Positions 52,665 to 62,344 are shown, counted from the first letter of the stretch. The stretch is DNA of 64,000 bases from Virgibacillus_P tibetensis (GCF_036026595.1 NZ_JARZFX010000003.1:62001-126000), one strand, 5' to 3'. Numbers and translations are program-made. Notes: generated by a model from the letters alone, not told the origin.

Positions 52665-53861
52665 TTAACCAATTTCATCCATGCTTAAATAACTGCATAA
52701 AACTTGTCCCACTGATTTGGCTGCGACAAGAATTGCATCTTCATCAATTTCAAATTTAGGATGGTGATTGAAGTAAGGTTCTTCTACACCCTTTGGAGTG
52801 CAACCAATATAGAAATAAGAACCAGGAACTTTCTCCAGAAAGTACGCAAAATCATCAGATGGTGCCATTTTAGGGAATTCTTTTACTTCTTTAATATCTT
52901 TATCTTTAACCATTTTCAAGGTATCCGCTACAAACGCAGTCAGTTCAGGATCATTATATAATGGTGGATAGTCAGGTTCATACGTAAGTTCACAAGTTAC
53001 ACCAAACAATTCTTCGATCCCCTTAACAATCCGATGTATTTCTTTGTTAATAACACCCTTTGTTTCTTCATTTGAATAGCGTATATCCCCTTCGAGCTCA
53101 ATGCTGTCTTTAATCACATTAAAAGTTCCTTTACCATCAAATGAACCAATAGTCACTACACCCGCATTAAACGGATCCACTCTGCGACTAACAATAGTCT
53201 GTACAGTTGTCACAAAATAGGATCCTGCGACAATAGCATCGTTTGCCTTGTGTGGAGATGAACCATGTCCTCCGCTTGCCTGTATACGTAGTTTAAAATA
53301 GGCACGACCATTAAAAGAATATCCACTATGATAACCAACTGTACCAGCAGGAGCCATTGGTAAAACATGAATACCAAAAACAGCATTTACATCATCCAGA
53401 AATCCTTCTTCTACGATGCTTTTTGCGCCACCGGGTGGTTGCTCCTCTGCATGTTGGTGGATAATTTTAACGGTCCCATTAATGTTATCTTTTAATTCAA
53501 TGAGGCAATCGGCTAACACTAAAAGATATGCTGTATGTGCATCATGGCCACAAGCATGCATTACACCTTCATTTTTTGATTTATACGGAACCTCTGCCTC
53601 CTCTTTAATGGGAAGCGCATCAAAATCAGCCCGAAGAGCAATTGTTTTACCTGGCTCCCCCCCTTTTATAGTTACAACAATGCCATATCCATTTCCAGCA
53701 TTCGTTACTATTTCGACATCTTTATCTTTATAGAAATCAGCAATATAGTTTGCCGTTTTTTCCTCTTTAAAAGAAAGTTCCGGATTCTCATGTAAATAAC
53801 GGCGTATTTCAACCATTTCATCTTCCCGTTCTTCCAACATATTCATTAATTTGTCTTTCAT
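52665..53861 (-). CDS. M20-family amidohydrolase
   Basis: 398 residues. Peptidase M20D type: metal ligands in HACGHDAHTAYLL (about 103), HQHAEEQPPGGAKS (about 137) and near the C-terminus NHHPKFEIDEDAI; GGHGSSPHKANDA is the dimerisation/active-site loop. Such enzymes (amaA, hipO, N-acetyl-cysteine deacetylase types) deacylate N-acyl amino acids or conjugates. Downstream partner of the MFS gene in the same direction, though a hairpin separates them. A decayed copy of its 3' end lies at 55560-55775. Confidence 0.9.
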   Translation of the reverse strand: MKDKLMNMLEEREDEMVEIRRYLHENPELSFKEEKTANYIADFYKDKDVEIVTNAGNGYGIVVTIKGGEPGKTIALRADFDALPIKEEAEVPYKSKNEGVMHACGHDAHTAYLLVLADCLIELKDNINGTVKIIHQHAEEQPPGGAKSIVEEGFLDDVNAVFGIHVLPMAPAGTVGYHSGYSFNGRAYFKLRIQASGGHGSSPHKANDAIVAGSYFVTTVQTIVSRRVDPFNAGVVTIGSFDGKGTFNVIKDSIELEGDIRYSNEETKGVINKEIHRIVKGIEELFGVTCELTYEPDYPPLYNDPELTAFVADTLKMVKDKDIKEVKEFPKMAPSDDFAYFLEKVPGSYFYIGCTPKGVEEPYFNHHPKFEIDEDAILVAAKSVGQVLCSYLSMDEIG

Positions 53862-53885
53862 TAATAAAATCTCCTTTCAAAACTG

Positions 53886-53922
53886 AGTAGGCAGGATACC
53901 TGGGTTAAACTGCCTGCCTACT
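53886..53922 (-). terminator. terminator of the MFS gene
   Basis: Minus strand: AGTAGGCAGG-N17-CCTGCCTACT followed by CAGTTTTG; the stem begins at the MFS stop. The loop is long and the T tract short, so partial readthrough into the M20 gene is likely. Confidence 0.65.
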
Positions 53923-55304
53923 TATTTTTTATTATCTATTGTACTTGGAACAAGTACAAGGATAGAAATTAGGGAAACAGCAGCAAATATTACATTCGTA
54001 ATAATTCCAACCGTCGCCGAAACATGAACAGAACTTACTGATGCAACTGTGCTGTATACGGTTACTGAAATGGCTATACCAAATGCGTTTCCTAAAGAAC
54101 TTGCCATCTTATAAATTCCTGAAGCTTCTCCGACTTTATCATCAGGAGCAGTAGAGACGGCTGTATCGGTTGATGGCGTAGCATACATTCCAAGACCTAA
54201 ACCAAACAAGATAAATCCAACAAATACAATAATCGTGTAAAGAATATCAGGTAAAAAAGTCAACGCCATCATGGCAACCCCGATTAACGTTATCAATGAC
54301 CCCCAGACCATCGGTTTTTTTGCACCGGTTCGTTGCATGAGTTTTTCTCCAACACGAATCATGGAAAGAACAGCAGCTAAATAACCTAGTGAAAGTAAAC
54401 CAGATTGAAATGGGGTAAATCCACGACCTACTTGGACATACGTATTTGCAACTATTAGCGTACCCGCAACAGCATTCAATAAGAAATTCGATACCGTTGC
54501 ACCTGTATAGGCTTTATTTTTAAATAACTTGAAATCGATAAGAGCATCTCTTTTTCTACGCTCATAGTAAATAAATACAATGACACCAAGAATGGATACA
54601 ACAGCTAAAACTAACGTTGTTAAACTCGTCCATCCTAATTCTGAACCTTGGGTAATGAAGATATTAATCGCCAGCATCGTAATGATAAAGATTCCCAATC
54701 CACCATAATCGAATCTAAATTTTCCAGTTGTTTTGGCTTTACTTTCGGGGACATCCCTGATGAGCCACATAGCAAGCAAAGCAACAATGATAGAGAAAAT
54801 AAATATCCATTTCCATCCCATATACGTAGCAATAACACCCCCGGCAAACGAAGTAATTCCGGAACCACCCCATGAACCAATGGACCAGTAGCTAATCGCC
54901 CGCTGTCTTTCCGCACCTTCAAAATATGCTTTCAGTAGCGCAATCGTAGCTGGCATAATGCATGCAGCAGATAAACCCTGCAAAACCCTTCCACTTATTA
55001 AAAGGACCGATCCCTGTGCCAGCACAATTAATAACGAACCAGCTACACTCAATACTAAACCAACATAGGTGATTTTCTTCCGTCCGATTCTATCCGCCAG
55101 TCCACCTGCAACTACAATGAACATGCCCGAAAATAGAGAAGTCAAGCTTACCGCTATATTTATAACACCTAAATCGACACCCAGATCTTCTTGGACTACT
55201 GGAACAATATTTACCATTGCTTGGGCAAATAACCAAAACGTTATTACACCGAATACAATACCGATAATCATTTGATTCGTACCTTTATAGTTTGCAGCTT
55301 CCAT
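53922..55304 (-). CDS. MFS transporter of the EmrB/QacA type
   Basis: 460 residues with 13 or 14 hydrophobic helices. Motif A is GGLADRIGRKKITYVG (about 67) and motif C-like text is GRVLQGLSAACIMPATIALL. The DHA2 family exports drugs or metabolites by proton antiport. Neighbour M20 amidohydrolase may process the same compound or an acylated form; this is inference. SD AGGAGG before ATG. Single remaining intact MFS in the accessory segment. Confidence 0.9.
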   Translation of the reverse strand: MEAANYKGTNQMIIGIVFGVITFWLFAQAMVNIVPVVQEDLGVDLGVINIAVSLTSLFSGMFIVVAGGLADRIGRKKITYVGLVLSVAGSLLIVLAQGSVLLISGRVLQGLSAACIMPATIALLKAYFEGAERQRAISYWSIGSWGGSGITSFAGGVIATYMGWKWIFIFSIIVALLAMWLIRDVPESKAKTTGKFRFDYGGLGIFIITMLAINIFITQGSELGWTSLTTLVLAVVSILGVIVFIYYERRKRDALIDFKLFKNKAYTGATVSNFLLNAVAGTLIVANTYVQVGRGFTPFQSGLLSLGYLAAVLSMIRVGEKLMQRTGAKKPMVWGSLITLIGVAMMALTFLPDILYTIIVFVGFILFGLGLGMYATPSTDTAVSTAPDDKVGEASGIYKMASSLGNAFGIAISVTVYSTVASVSSVHVSATVGIITNVIFAAVSLISILVLVPSTIDNKK

Positions 55305-55559
55305 ATAAATCCTCCTTCATCCTCCTAAGCTCTTCATTTGAAGTAGAGAATATAGACTTCAACTTTGTTACATTATTAATACAGAAAAGCTTTAAAGCGA
55401 ATAATATTACTATGCACTTGTCTTAAAAAATTATTAGTAATTCCTTAAGCTATTTTTATTTTAGTTGGGCCTTACCTACTAGAAAACACAAGATGATTAA
55501 GACCAGGTTCTATATTTAAAAATTCGCCACCATAAAAAATTGAAACATACTTTGCCGGA

Positions 55560-55775
55560 TTACGTTTCAATTTCCGCTTTGGTGCAATATTCTGGGTCTA
55601 TTTCAAAACTAGTCTCTTGATTCATCGTTTTCCATTTTAAATAATTGGAAATAACATATCCCACTGAATTGGCTGCGACAAGAATCGCATCCTCATCAAT
55701 ATCAAATTTAGGATGATAATTGAAATATGGTTCTTTTACTCCCTATGGTGTACAACCAATATAAAAATAAGAACA
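55560..55775 (-). pseudogene. decayed 3' copy of the M20 amidohydrolase
   Basis: Minus frame: YIGCTP, stop (TAG at 55743-55745), GVKEPYFNYHPKFDIDEDAI, then LVAANSVGYVISNYL. This matches YIGCTPKGVEEPYFNHHPKF...ILVAAKSVGQVLCSYL of the gene at 52665 at both DNA and protein level. The 5' 300 codons are missing. A duplicated or related gene has been almost wholly lost. Confidence 0.85.
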
Positions 55776-55784
55776 AGACAAGCA

Positions 55785-55813
55785 AAAAAGCGAGTATTAG
55801 TCACTCGCTTTTT
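55785..55813. terminator. bidirectional hairpin
   Basis: AAAAAGCGAGT-N7-ACTCGCTTTTT, perfect stem with symmetric A/T tails, between the M20 remnant and the remnant frames that follow. Confidence 0.85.
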
Positions 55814-55822
55814 ATCGTATTC

Positions 55823-55963
55823 TTATAATAATGAAATCTGGGTTATCTCATTAAAAACTTCATGATTAAGCCAGTTTCCATTAATTTCATAAACATCTTC
55901 ATAGAAAGACTTCAACCGAGTATTCCAGGAACTTACAAGGCATCTAGTATCTCCAAAACACTC
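55823..55963 (-). other. unrecognised open stretch, likely remnant
   Basis: 46 sense codons on the minus strand without a start: ECFGDTRCLVSSWNTRLKSF then YEDVYEINGNWLNHEVFNEI and a stop. The composition looks coding and it follows the truncated transferase on the same strand. I cannot assign a family. Confidence 0.25.
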
Positions 55964-56017
55964 TTATTCCGGATACTCTAGTTTGGAATAAACCACAAGA
56001 CTTGTCTTCAATTATAA

Positions 56018-56386
56018 CTATATATAATTTTCCTCACCGTTCATTAAACTCTTTAACCAAGTTATAAGACAAATTTGATGAATATGCTCAGGAAAATAGG
56101 CATGATGTTGGCTAACAGCTAATTTATATTTTGGATCAATATGATACTTCTTCAGATAGACAGGTTGTTGTTCGATTCTTGATTTAAACATAAATTGTTT
56201 GTTAACAACACTACAACTAAAGGAATTTAATGGGATAGAAAGTCCCTTTCCAACCATTTTTATATAACTTTCCTTTAGCGCCCATATATCATAGAAATAT
56301 TCTAGTTTGTCTTTTCCATACCGCTTATTCAAATCCTGAATTTCCAAGTTAGAATAATTTAATGGAACCGCATATAGTTGAGACAT
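56018..56386 (-). pseudogene. 4'-phosphopantetheinyl transferase, C-terminal part only
   Basis: 122 codons. The Sfp-family C-terminal motif WALKESYIKMVGKGLSIPL (WxxKESYxK, about residue 35) is intact. Full Sfp proteins have about 230 residues; the first half with the HxSHS-like and GxDxE (Mg-binding) motifs is absent. ATG 56386 has a GGGGA upstream, but without the metal site the product should not be active. In the living state the enzyme would have loaded phosphopantetheine onto carrier domains of a peptide or polyketide synthetase. Last gene of the five-gene minus run. Confidence 0.75.
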
Positions 56387-56472
56387 TCTTTTTCCCCACT
56401 CATAAATTAAGTTTTACATATCCTTACTGAAAATATTTTGCATATTGCTGACTACATAATTTTCAATAAAAA

Positions 56473-57240
56473 TTAGAATCCCATTTGCATTAACCATGTA
56501 GAAAGCTTCTTTTCTCTCACTTCCATATCATGATTCTCCCGCAAGTATCTTCCAAGCTTTATTTCACCAACAATACTTCCATCCAGCATATATACTACAC
56601 GCTCTGTTTTTACTGCCACTTTGATATCATGTGTAACTAATAAAACCGCAGTCCCTGTCTGATTAATTTCTGCTAATAGTTCCATGATTTCATTAGCGTA
56701 TTTAGAATTGAGTGCACCTGTTGGTTCATCTCCAAATATAATATTTGGTTGATTTATAAGGGCCCTGCAAATTGCTACTCTTTGTAGTTGCCCACCCGAG
56801 GCTTGAGTGATATCGTTATGTATAAGATCAGCAATACCTGTTTGTTTCATTAGTTTTTTAGCTCGTTTATTAATTTTATTCCTACTCTCCATTTTAGCTG
56901 AATAAGCTGGGAGGATGATATTATCAAAAATGTTTAAGTTCTTCAGCAAATGAATTTGTTGAAATATAAAACCCATCTTTTTCAACCGAAGGCTAGACAA
57001 TTCCGCTTCGGAAAGATTAACAAGCTCTTCACCACAAAATTTGACATTTCCAGAGGTGAGTCTGTCCATTCCACTGATATTATGGAGTAAGGTTGATTTG
57101 CCAGAACCTGATGGTCCCATCACCGACACTAAGTCACCCTCATTGATTTTTATATTCACATTTTTGAGGACATTAATCTGATTATCCTTTCCGACCACAT
57201 AGGTTTTACTTAAATTGTTTGTTTCTAATAACGTTTCCAT
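56473..57240 (-). CDS. ABC transporter ATPase (MacB/LolD type)
   Basis: 255 residues. Walker A GPSGSGKST (about 42), Q-loop FIFQQIHLL, signature ASGGQLQRVAICRALINQP and Walker B IIFGDEPTGALNS, with VLLVTHDIKVA for the switch His. The family drives mechanotransmission through FtsX-type permeases; the next gene upstream is such a permease, ending 56 bases before this start. Probable substrate: a peptide or lipopeptide, either exported or defended against. Intact. Confidence 0.92.
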   Translation of the reverse strand: METLLETNNLSKTYVVGKDNQINVLKNVNIKINEGDLVSVMGPSGSGKSTLLHNISGMDRLTSGNVKFCGEELVNLSEAELSSLRLKKMGFIFQQIHLLKNLNIFDNIILPAYSAKMESRNKINKRAKKLMKQTGIADLIHNDITQASGGQLQRVAICRALINQPNIIFGDEPTGALNSKYANEIMELLAEINQTGTAVLLVTHDIKVAVKTERVVYMLDGSIVGEIKLGRYLRENHDMEVREKKLSTWLMQMGF

Positions 57241-57296
57241 AGAACCTCTCCTTCCAATTTCTATTTGAAACTAGGAATCTGCTGATTTGAGAATAT

Positions 57297-59633
57297 TCAC
57301 TCTGCATTTAATTCAACGATACTTGACTTATTAATGGAATATATGCTTAACAAGGTAGTAACCGTCACAACACTTAATATTATAAATGGATATAATATAT
57401 AGGCTTCAATAGGGTTAATAACAAATTCTATATTAGATGCACCCATCATAGATAATAGAATACTAACCATGCTTGGTCCTAACGTATTTGAAACAACAGT
57501 TCCAAGAATAATACCGATAGTTAGTACTAATAATGATCTTGTTATATATTGAATACGAATATTATTTAGTGAAAATCCTATACTTTTCATAATCGCAATT
57601 TGTGCTGAATCTTTGGCAACTAACATTCGTAAAAACAATGAAGTGATAAGTGCTGCAACTAAAAGGGAAATAGCGATTGCTACTATAGTAAAAGTCTGTA
57701 ACTGTTTAATCGTATTTCCAAAGGTTTGAGACAAATACCCAGCTAGATCCGTAACCTTTGCAGGATAAAAAGCTTCTTCATATTCATTGATCTTATCACT
57801 GAGATTACTTTGTGATTTTAAATCTAAACTAACCTCATACCATAGTACTGTTTCCTGATTATATGGTATAACTGCTTTTGCAGTTCTTCCGCCATTTGTT
57901 ACATCTTGATAAATACCTGTAATGACCATTTCTTTCTCTTGCCCTTGGACTATTAAGCTTAAATGATCACCAATTCCTTTTCCCATTTCATCGCTATTTA
58001 AGTAGGAAAGGGCAATCTCGTTATCCTGTTCTGGTGGAACACCTTCCAAATATTCCAATGGAAATGTAGTGAAATCCCCTGTTTCAATAGTTAAATTCTC
58101 AATGGCCCCTTCATTATTAATAAACTTAAACCGACTTGTAACTAATAAAGAAAATTTTTCAACATCATTATCGTTACTTAAATAATCACCCATACTATTA
58201 AATTCTTCCTGCATATTTTCAGACTTTTGTAAATCAATCCGAAGATCGCTTCGTTCTATCCCCATATACTTAATGAAACTAGATGATTGAACGGTATTTA
58301 AAAAGTTAACTGGAACGATAATAATAAATGAACAAATTAGAAACACAAAAAACAGTAAGATATACATTTTAAATCTAGCAAAGACATCCCTAATACCTAG
58401 TAAAATATTAACATTAACAATTCTCCACCTGTGAATAGATAGAATTCTACGATTCGCTTTTCCTTCGCCAAGGCTACCTGATCGCATAGCTTCTATTGTA
58501 GATACTTTATTAAATCTTCTAAATGTTAGTATGCAAAAAACTAGAATAATCAAGAACACCACAACGACTCCAAGGAGTGGTGTAATATGCAAAAAAATGC
58601 TCTTAGGTGCTGAGCCTAAATATAACATCATATTCGATGTAAACAGTCTATTAAGAAATAGAGATGCTACATAACCAATTATGGTAGCTACCAATGCAAG
58701 AACAACATACTTAATATAGTATATTCGTTTAATAGTTCTAAGTGGTATTCCAATCGCTTTCATTATTCCTATTTCCTTATAATCTTCTTCAATTGCTGCT
58801 AATATCGTGTATCTGATACATAAAATTGCAATTATTTTAAGAAAAAAACTCACTAATATAATTATGGCAGCTACCAAACCATCTGTAATAGCATTTAATG
58901 TTCTTAAAAGAGGGTAATCAATTGCGGGGCCCTTACTTGGTAGTTCAGAAGACTCATACATATTTCTAAATTCATTTAGTTTATTTAAATCAGTTAATAA
59001 AAATTCAATGGAATACTCAAGCTCACCAATGTTTTTCTTCAGCTTCTCCAGGTCAGCACCATTTACTACAAAACGTTTAGAATGAATGATGGATGGATTC
59101 ATTTGAACATCACGGACAAAACTTGTCACAATAAATTCCATTTCAAACCCTTGATCCATTATTCTAATTGTATCCCCAAGCTTTACGTCGTTCTGTTGCA
59201 TGTAATAGATAGGAACGGCAATTTCTCCCTCTGAAACCTGAAGGATCTCACTATCTAGATTAAGCAAATAATCAAATGTTTTATTTTGTTTAACAAAGTA
59301 GTTATCCATAATACTATGTTCGATTAATCCATCATTGCCAAAATCAATCTTTGTTCCATCAATATTAATCATCTCGACTGCTTGTACATTTTTTACAAGT
59401 TCATTTTTTGATGACCATTGATCAATCTTAGCCTGATTAATCTCTCCAGCATGCATCTGGACAAAATCAGGAGCATTTGATTTTGTAAACAAGGCATTCA
59501 ATGAATTAGTTAAGTCGCTAATCATGCCTACTCCACTAGCAACTAGAATAGATGATAACGAAATGAAGATAAATAATATAATTGTTATGCTCTTGTTTTT
59601 TAAAAGGTCTTTCTTTAGCATTCTTTTTAGCAT
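57297..59633 (-). CDS. FtsX-type ABC transporter permease
   Basis: 778 residues with two FtsX domains: an N-terminal helix (about 15-40), an extracellular domain to about 245, three helices (about 250-380), a further helix near 425, a second extracellular region, and a final set of three helices (about 655-775). KEIGIMKAIGIPLRTIKRIYY and QIAIMKSIGFSLNNIRIQY are the paired coupling segments of each half. Works with the ATPase that follows. Such duplicated permeases accompany many nonribosomal peptide clusters of bacilli. Intact. Confidence 0.9.
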   Translation of the reverse strand: MLKRMLKKDLLKNKSITIILFIFISLSSILVASGVGMISDLTNSLNALFTKSNAPDFVQMHAGEINQAKIDQWSSKNELVKNVQAVEMINIDGTKIDFGNDGLIEHSIMDNYFVKQNKTFDYLLNLDSEILQVSEGEIAVPIYYMQQNDVKLGDTIRIMDQGFEMEFIVTSFVRDVQMNPSIIHSKRFVVNGADLEKLKKNIGELEYSIEFLLTDLNKLNEFRNMYESSELPSKGPAIDYPLLRTLNAITDGLVAAIIILVSFFLKIIAILCIRYTILAAIEEDYKEIGIMKAIGIPLRTIKRIYYIKYVVLALVATIIGYVASLFLNRLFTSNMMLYLGSAPKSIFLHITPLLGVVVVFLIILVFCILTFRRFNKVSTIEAMRSGSLGEGKANRRILSIHRWRIVNVNILLGIRDVFARFKMYILLFFVFLICSFIIIVPVNFLNTVQSSSFIKYMGIERSDLRIDLQKSENMQEEFNSMGDYLSNDNDVEKFSLLVTSRFKFINNEGAIENLTIETGDFTTFPLEYLEGVPPEQDNEIALSYLNSDEMGKGIGDHLSLIVQGQEKEMVITGIYQDVTNGGRTAKAVIPYNQETVLWYEVSLDLKSQSNLSDKINEYEEAFYPAKVTDLAGYLSQTFGNTIKQLQTFTIVAIAISLLVAALITSLFLRMLVAKDSAQIAIMKSIGFSLNNIRIQYITRSLLVLTIGIILGTVVSNTLGPSMVSILLSMMGASNIEFVINPIEAYILYPFIILSVVTVTTLLSIYSINKSSIVELNAE

Positions 59634-59743
59634 TTTGAATTGCTCCTCTCAAGAAAAACATCTTACCCACAGCTTAATTCTAGTTCTAATTATCGTCCAT
59701 CCTTACCTCCATTTATTAATAGTAATAATTACTATTTCTTTTC

Positions 59744-60434
59744 TTAGTTATGCACATGATTGAATATAATATCTTCAAGATATTGAGTAACGATACTTGA
59801 TTTATCATGGATGAACATATGGGAACCGTTTTCAATAGTTGCAATGTTTAATTCACTCTTAAAATATGTTGACCATTGAATAACCTGATTCCATGGGAAC
59901 GATTCTATCATTTTCACCCCATAGAAAATATACAGGTAACTCTAAAGGTGTAAAATCATGCATAGGAGAGCTTTCCAATATCTTAAAGTCAGCACGAAAC
60001 ACAGGTAGAAAAAAGTTTAGTAGATTTCTTTCATGGATAAGTTCATCAGGGATTCCATCGTAGGTGAGTAAATGATCTATCAATTTATCGTCCGACAAAT
60101 TGGAGTAATTTGTAGTTTTAAATTCTTTAGGTGTATTACAAGCAGATAATACCAACGTGATACCTTCTATATTATGCTTAGTCGAATCTAGCATGCGTTG
60201 TAAAAGAAAATAGGCCACAATCCCTCCCATGCTATGCCCAAAAAAAACACTTTGGGGTTTGATAATTTCTTGTAATTCTTCATAGTACAAACCAATAAGA
60301 CTCCTGATATCATGCAAGGGTTCAAGATTGCTTCCGCCATGTCCAGGAGGATTAGCTGCCCAGACCACTGCTTTGAGATAAGTTTCTTTTTTATTCAAAA
60401 ATATTATATCTTTTAATTTTTTATTTTTATCCAA
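59744..60434 (-). pseudogene. type II thioesterase, frameshifted
   Basis: The frame from TTG 60434 has AVVWAANPPGHGGSNLEPLHD, active-site GHSMGGIVAYFLL, and LELPVYFLWGENDRIVP, then stops at 59859. One base inside the CCC at about 59893 shifts the frame: the other frame continues FPWNQVIQWSTYF, IENGSHMFIHDKSS with the catalytic His, to a stop at 59744. The N-terminal FPYAGG block of the family is also missing. It would have cleared stalled thioesters from a synthetase. Lies 64 bases after the oxidoreductase gene. Confidence 0.8.
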
Positions 60435-60497
60435 AACTATCTAACTACTTATATTTAGTATTCCTTCACACATCTGAACAATATTTACTTCCCTAAA

Positions 60498-61499
60498 TTA
60501 ATTTTCTATTGTAATCCAATCACTGGATTCTGATCTTAAGGCATCTACAACTTTTTGTACCTCATACCCTACATCAAATCCGTAGATTTCGGATGGCTTG
60601 TTGTGAATTGCATCAATTACATGTCTCATTATCCAAGGTGATGTTGAAGGATGAGGTAAGTCTACATTTTCAATTGGTTGACCGGTAGTTCCAGCTTTTA
60701 GATCCTTCCAATTTTCAAACACAATAACTCCTTTTGTCCCTATTGCCGTAATTTTAATTGTATCTTCTGCAGAAACCTCCGTTAACCCATCAAGTAATAC
60801 AGGAGTGCCTAATTTAAGAAACATTTTCGCAATAATTCCTGTTTCACTAGTGCGATCATCCTTATATGTGATCTCACTTTGAACCCTATCTATGCTTCCA
60901 AACAATTTAATAATCATCTGTATTAAATGCACACCTTGCTCTAGAATGAAGCCACCTTCATTTCTTGTATTTATCCACGAATTTTGTTGCCAAGCTGGTG
61001 GCCATTGAGAATAGTACATGTTGATATTAATTCCTTTAAGTTCTCCTAAGAAATTTTCATCTATTAATTGTTTGAATTTCTTCACTGCGGGTGAATAATT
61101 CAGATGAAAGTGTACTGCGTTGATCACACCTGATATTTTTGTTTCTGCTACTATTTCACTTGCTTCTTGGGCTGTGTGTGCTAGGGGCTTTTCACAGAGA
61201 ACATGTATGTTCTTTTTAACAGCATCCAGAACAATCTGTTTATGGCTCGATGGTGAAGTTGCAATGTAAGCCAGATCTATTGTAGTTTCTTCAAACATTT
61301 TTTTATGATTAGTAAACCATTGTATATTTGGATTATCTTTCTTTATATCCTCTGCAACTTCTTTTACAATACCTTTATTAGTATCACAAACGGCAACAAT
61401 TTCTACTTCATTGGGTATATGAAAATATCTTAATGGGTTTATAATCTTCCGACCAAAAGAACCTAGCCCTATCAGTGCGATCCTGGTTTTCTTTTTCAT
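60498..61499 (-). CDS. Gfo/Idh/MocA-family oxidoreductase
   Basis: 333 residues, SD GAGGGAG. Rossmann N-domain with IALIGLGSFGRKI and CEKPLAHTAQEASE (the EKP motif, about residue 98); the C-terminal alpha/beta domain includes NEGGFILEQGVHLIQMI. NAD(P)-dependent oxidoreductase of sugars, amino sugars or, in some peptide clusters, thiazoline-type rings. First gene of the minus run with the thioesterase and transporter, so it was perhaps a tailoring enzyme. Intact. Confidence 0.88.
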   Translation of the reverse strand: MKKKTRIALIGLGSFGRKIINPLRYFHIPNEVEIVAVCDTNKGIVKEVAEDIKKDNPNIQWFTNHKKMFEETTIDLAYIATSPSSHKQIVLDAVKKNIHVLCEKPLAHTAQEASEIVAETKISGVINAVHFHLNYSPAVKKFKQLIDENFLGELKGININMYYSQWPPAWQQNSWINTRNEGGFILEQGVHLIQMIIKLFGSIDRVQSEITYKDDRTSETGIIAKMFLKLGTPVLLDGLTEVSAEDTIKITAIGTKGVIVFENWKDLKAGTTGQPIENVDLPHPSTSPWIMRHVIDAIHNKPSEIYGFDVGYEVQKVVDALRSESSDWITIEN

Positions 61500-62130
61500 C
61501 TAAAATCTCCCTCTATAATTTGATATATAATCAAAAAATCCAACTTAATAGCAGAATTTTATTATTAAAAGTGTATTGGCGTGCTGCTCCATCTACAATA
61601 AATGAACCTATTGAAAGAAAAAAATAACATTAAAGCTATTTAATTTTTAGATCTACTCATTTTAATAACCTCCTCTTTAATTTTAAATTGTATTAAAAAT
61701 AAAGATTTGCAGAAATAAAGCCCACCATAAAAGATTATATTTTTTAAAGATACCATTCCTTTCTAAATTGAAAATAATAAGTAAATTGAAAAATCTAACT
61801 TTTTTACCTAATCTTACTACATATTTGTATATTGGAAAAGTAAAGGGTTTTATTTTGATTATCACCTGTTTTACCCTTAACTATACAAACATTAGGTGAG
61901 TTAAGAGTGAAGTAAGATCACATTGTGGGTCCTTCTGTCTGGTTCATCAAAAGATTTATATACATTCCATTATCACGTTTTCTAATAAGTTTTCTTTGTT
62001 TCTTAGTAATATCTCGGACCTTTCTAACCTGCTTTTGCTCACTTTATACCCGTGATAATCTCTTTCACGAACTTTGTCTCCTTTCTAATATTTCTACTTG
62101 CTATTCCCCAAAAGACTATATATAATATAA
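61500..62130. other. 630-bp gap with short SD-led peptide frames
   Basis: No full gene supported. Minus strand, AAGAGGAGG precedes ATG 61660 and MSRSKN (stop); AAAGGAG near 62080 precedes GTG and MKEIITGIK (stop). Between them lie several frames of 30-60 codons without SD, one Lys/Arg-rich (VRKVRDITKKQRKLIRKRDN). These may be remnants of lost genes at the right edge of the accessory segment or leader peptides for the oxidoreductase operon. Confidence 0.35.
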
Positions 62131-62139
62131 AAAAGTCAA

Positions 62140-62344
62140 TAAACTAGCAACGACAAAGGCGTAGTACAATTACCCACTGATTTTAAGAGAGCTTGTGGTT
62201 GGTGGAAACAAGCATCAAGGTACATTGGAATTGGACTTTCGAGCTAATTAACTAGTAAAGTGATTCTGCAACAAAATTGCAGAATAATTAGGGTGGCACC
62301 GCGGTTCATTCGTCCCTGTCTTAGGGATAAATGGGCTTTTTTTA
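62140..62344 (+). promoter_or_regulatory. tryptophan T-box leader of trpS
   Basis: Core AGGGTGGCACCGCGG at 62290-62304, terminator arms GTCCCT/AGGGAT within a longer stem and T7 at 62338. Specifier loop ...AATTGGACTTTC presents UGG (62232-62234) followed by A: Trp. Uncharged tRNA-Trp should permit readthrough into trpS. Confidence 0.93.

Noticed and set aside
61683..61865. 60-residue hydrophobic minus-strand protein
   Set aside because: GTG start without a proper SD, very AT-rich, composition expected by chance.
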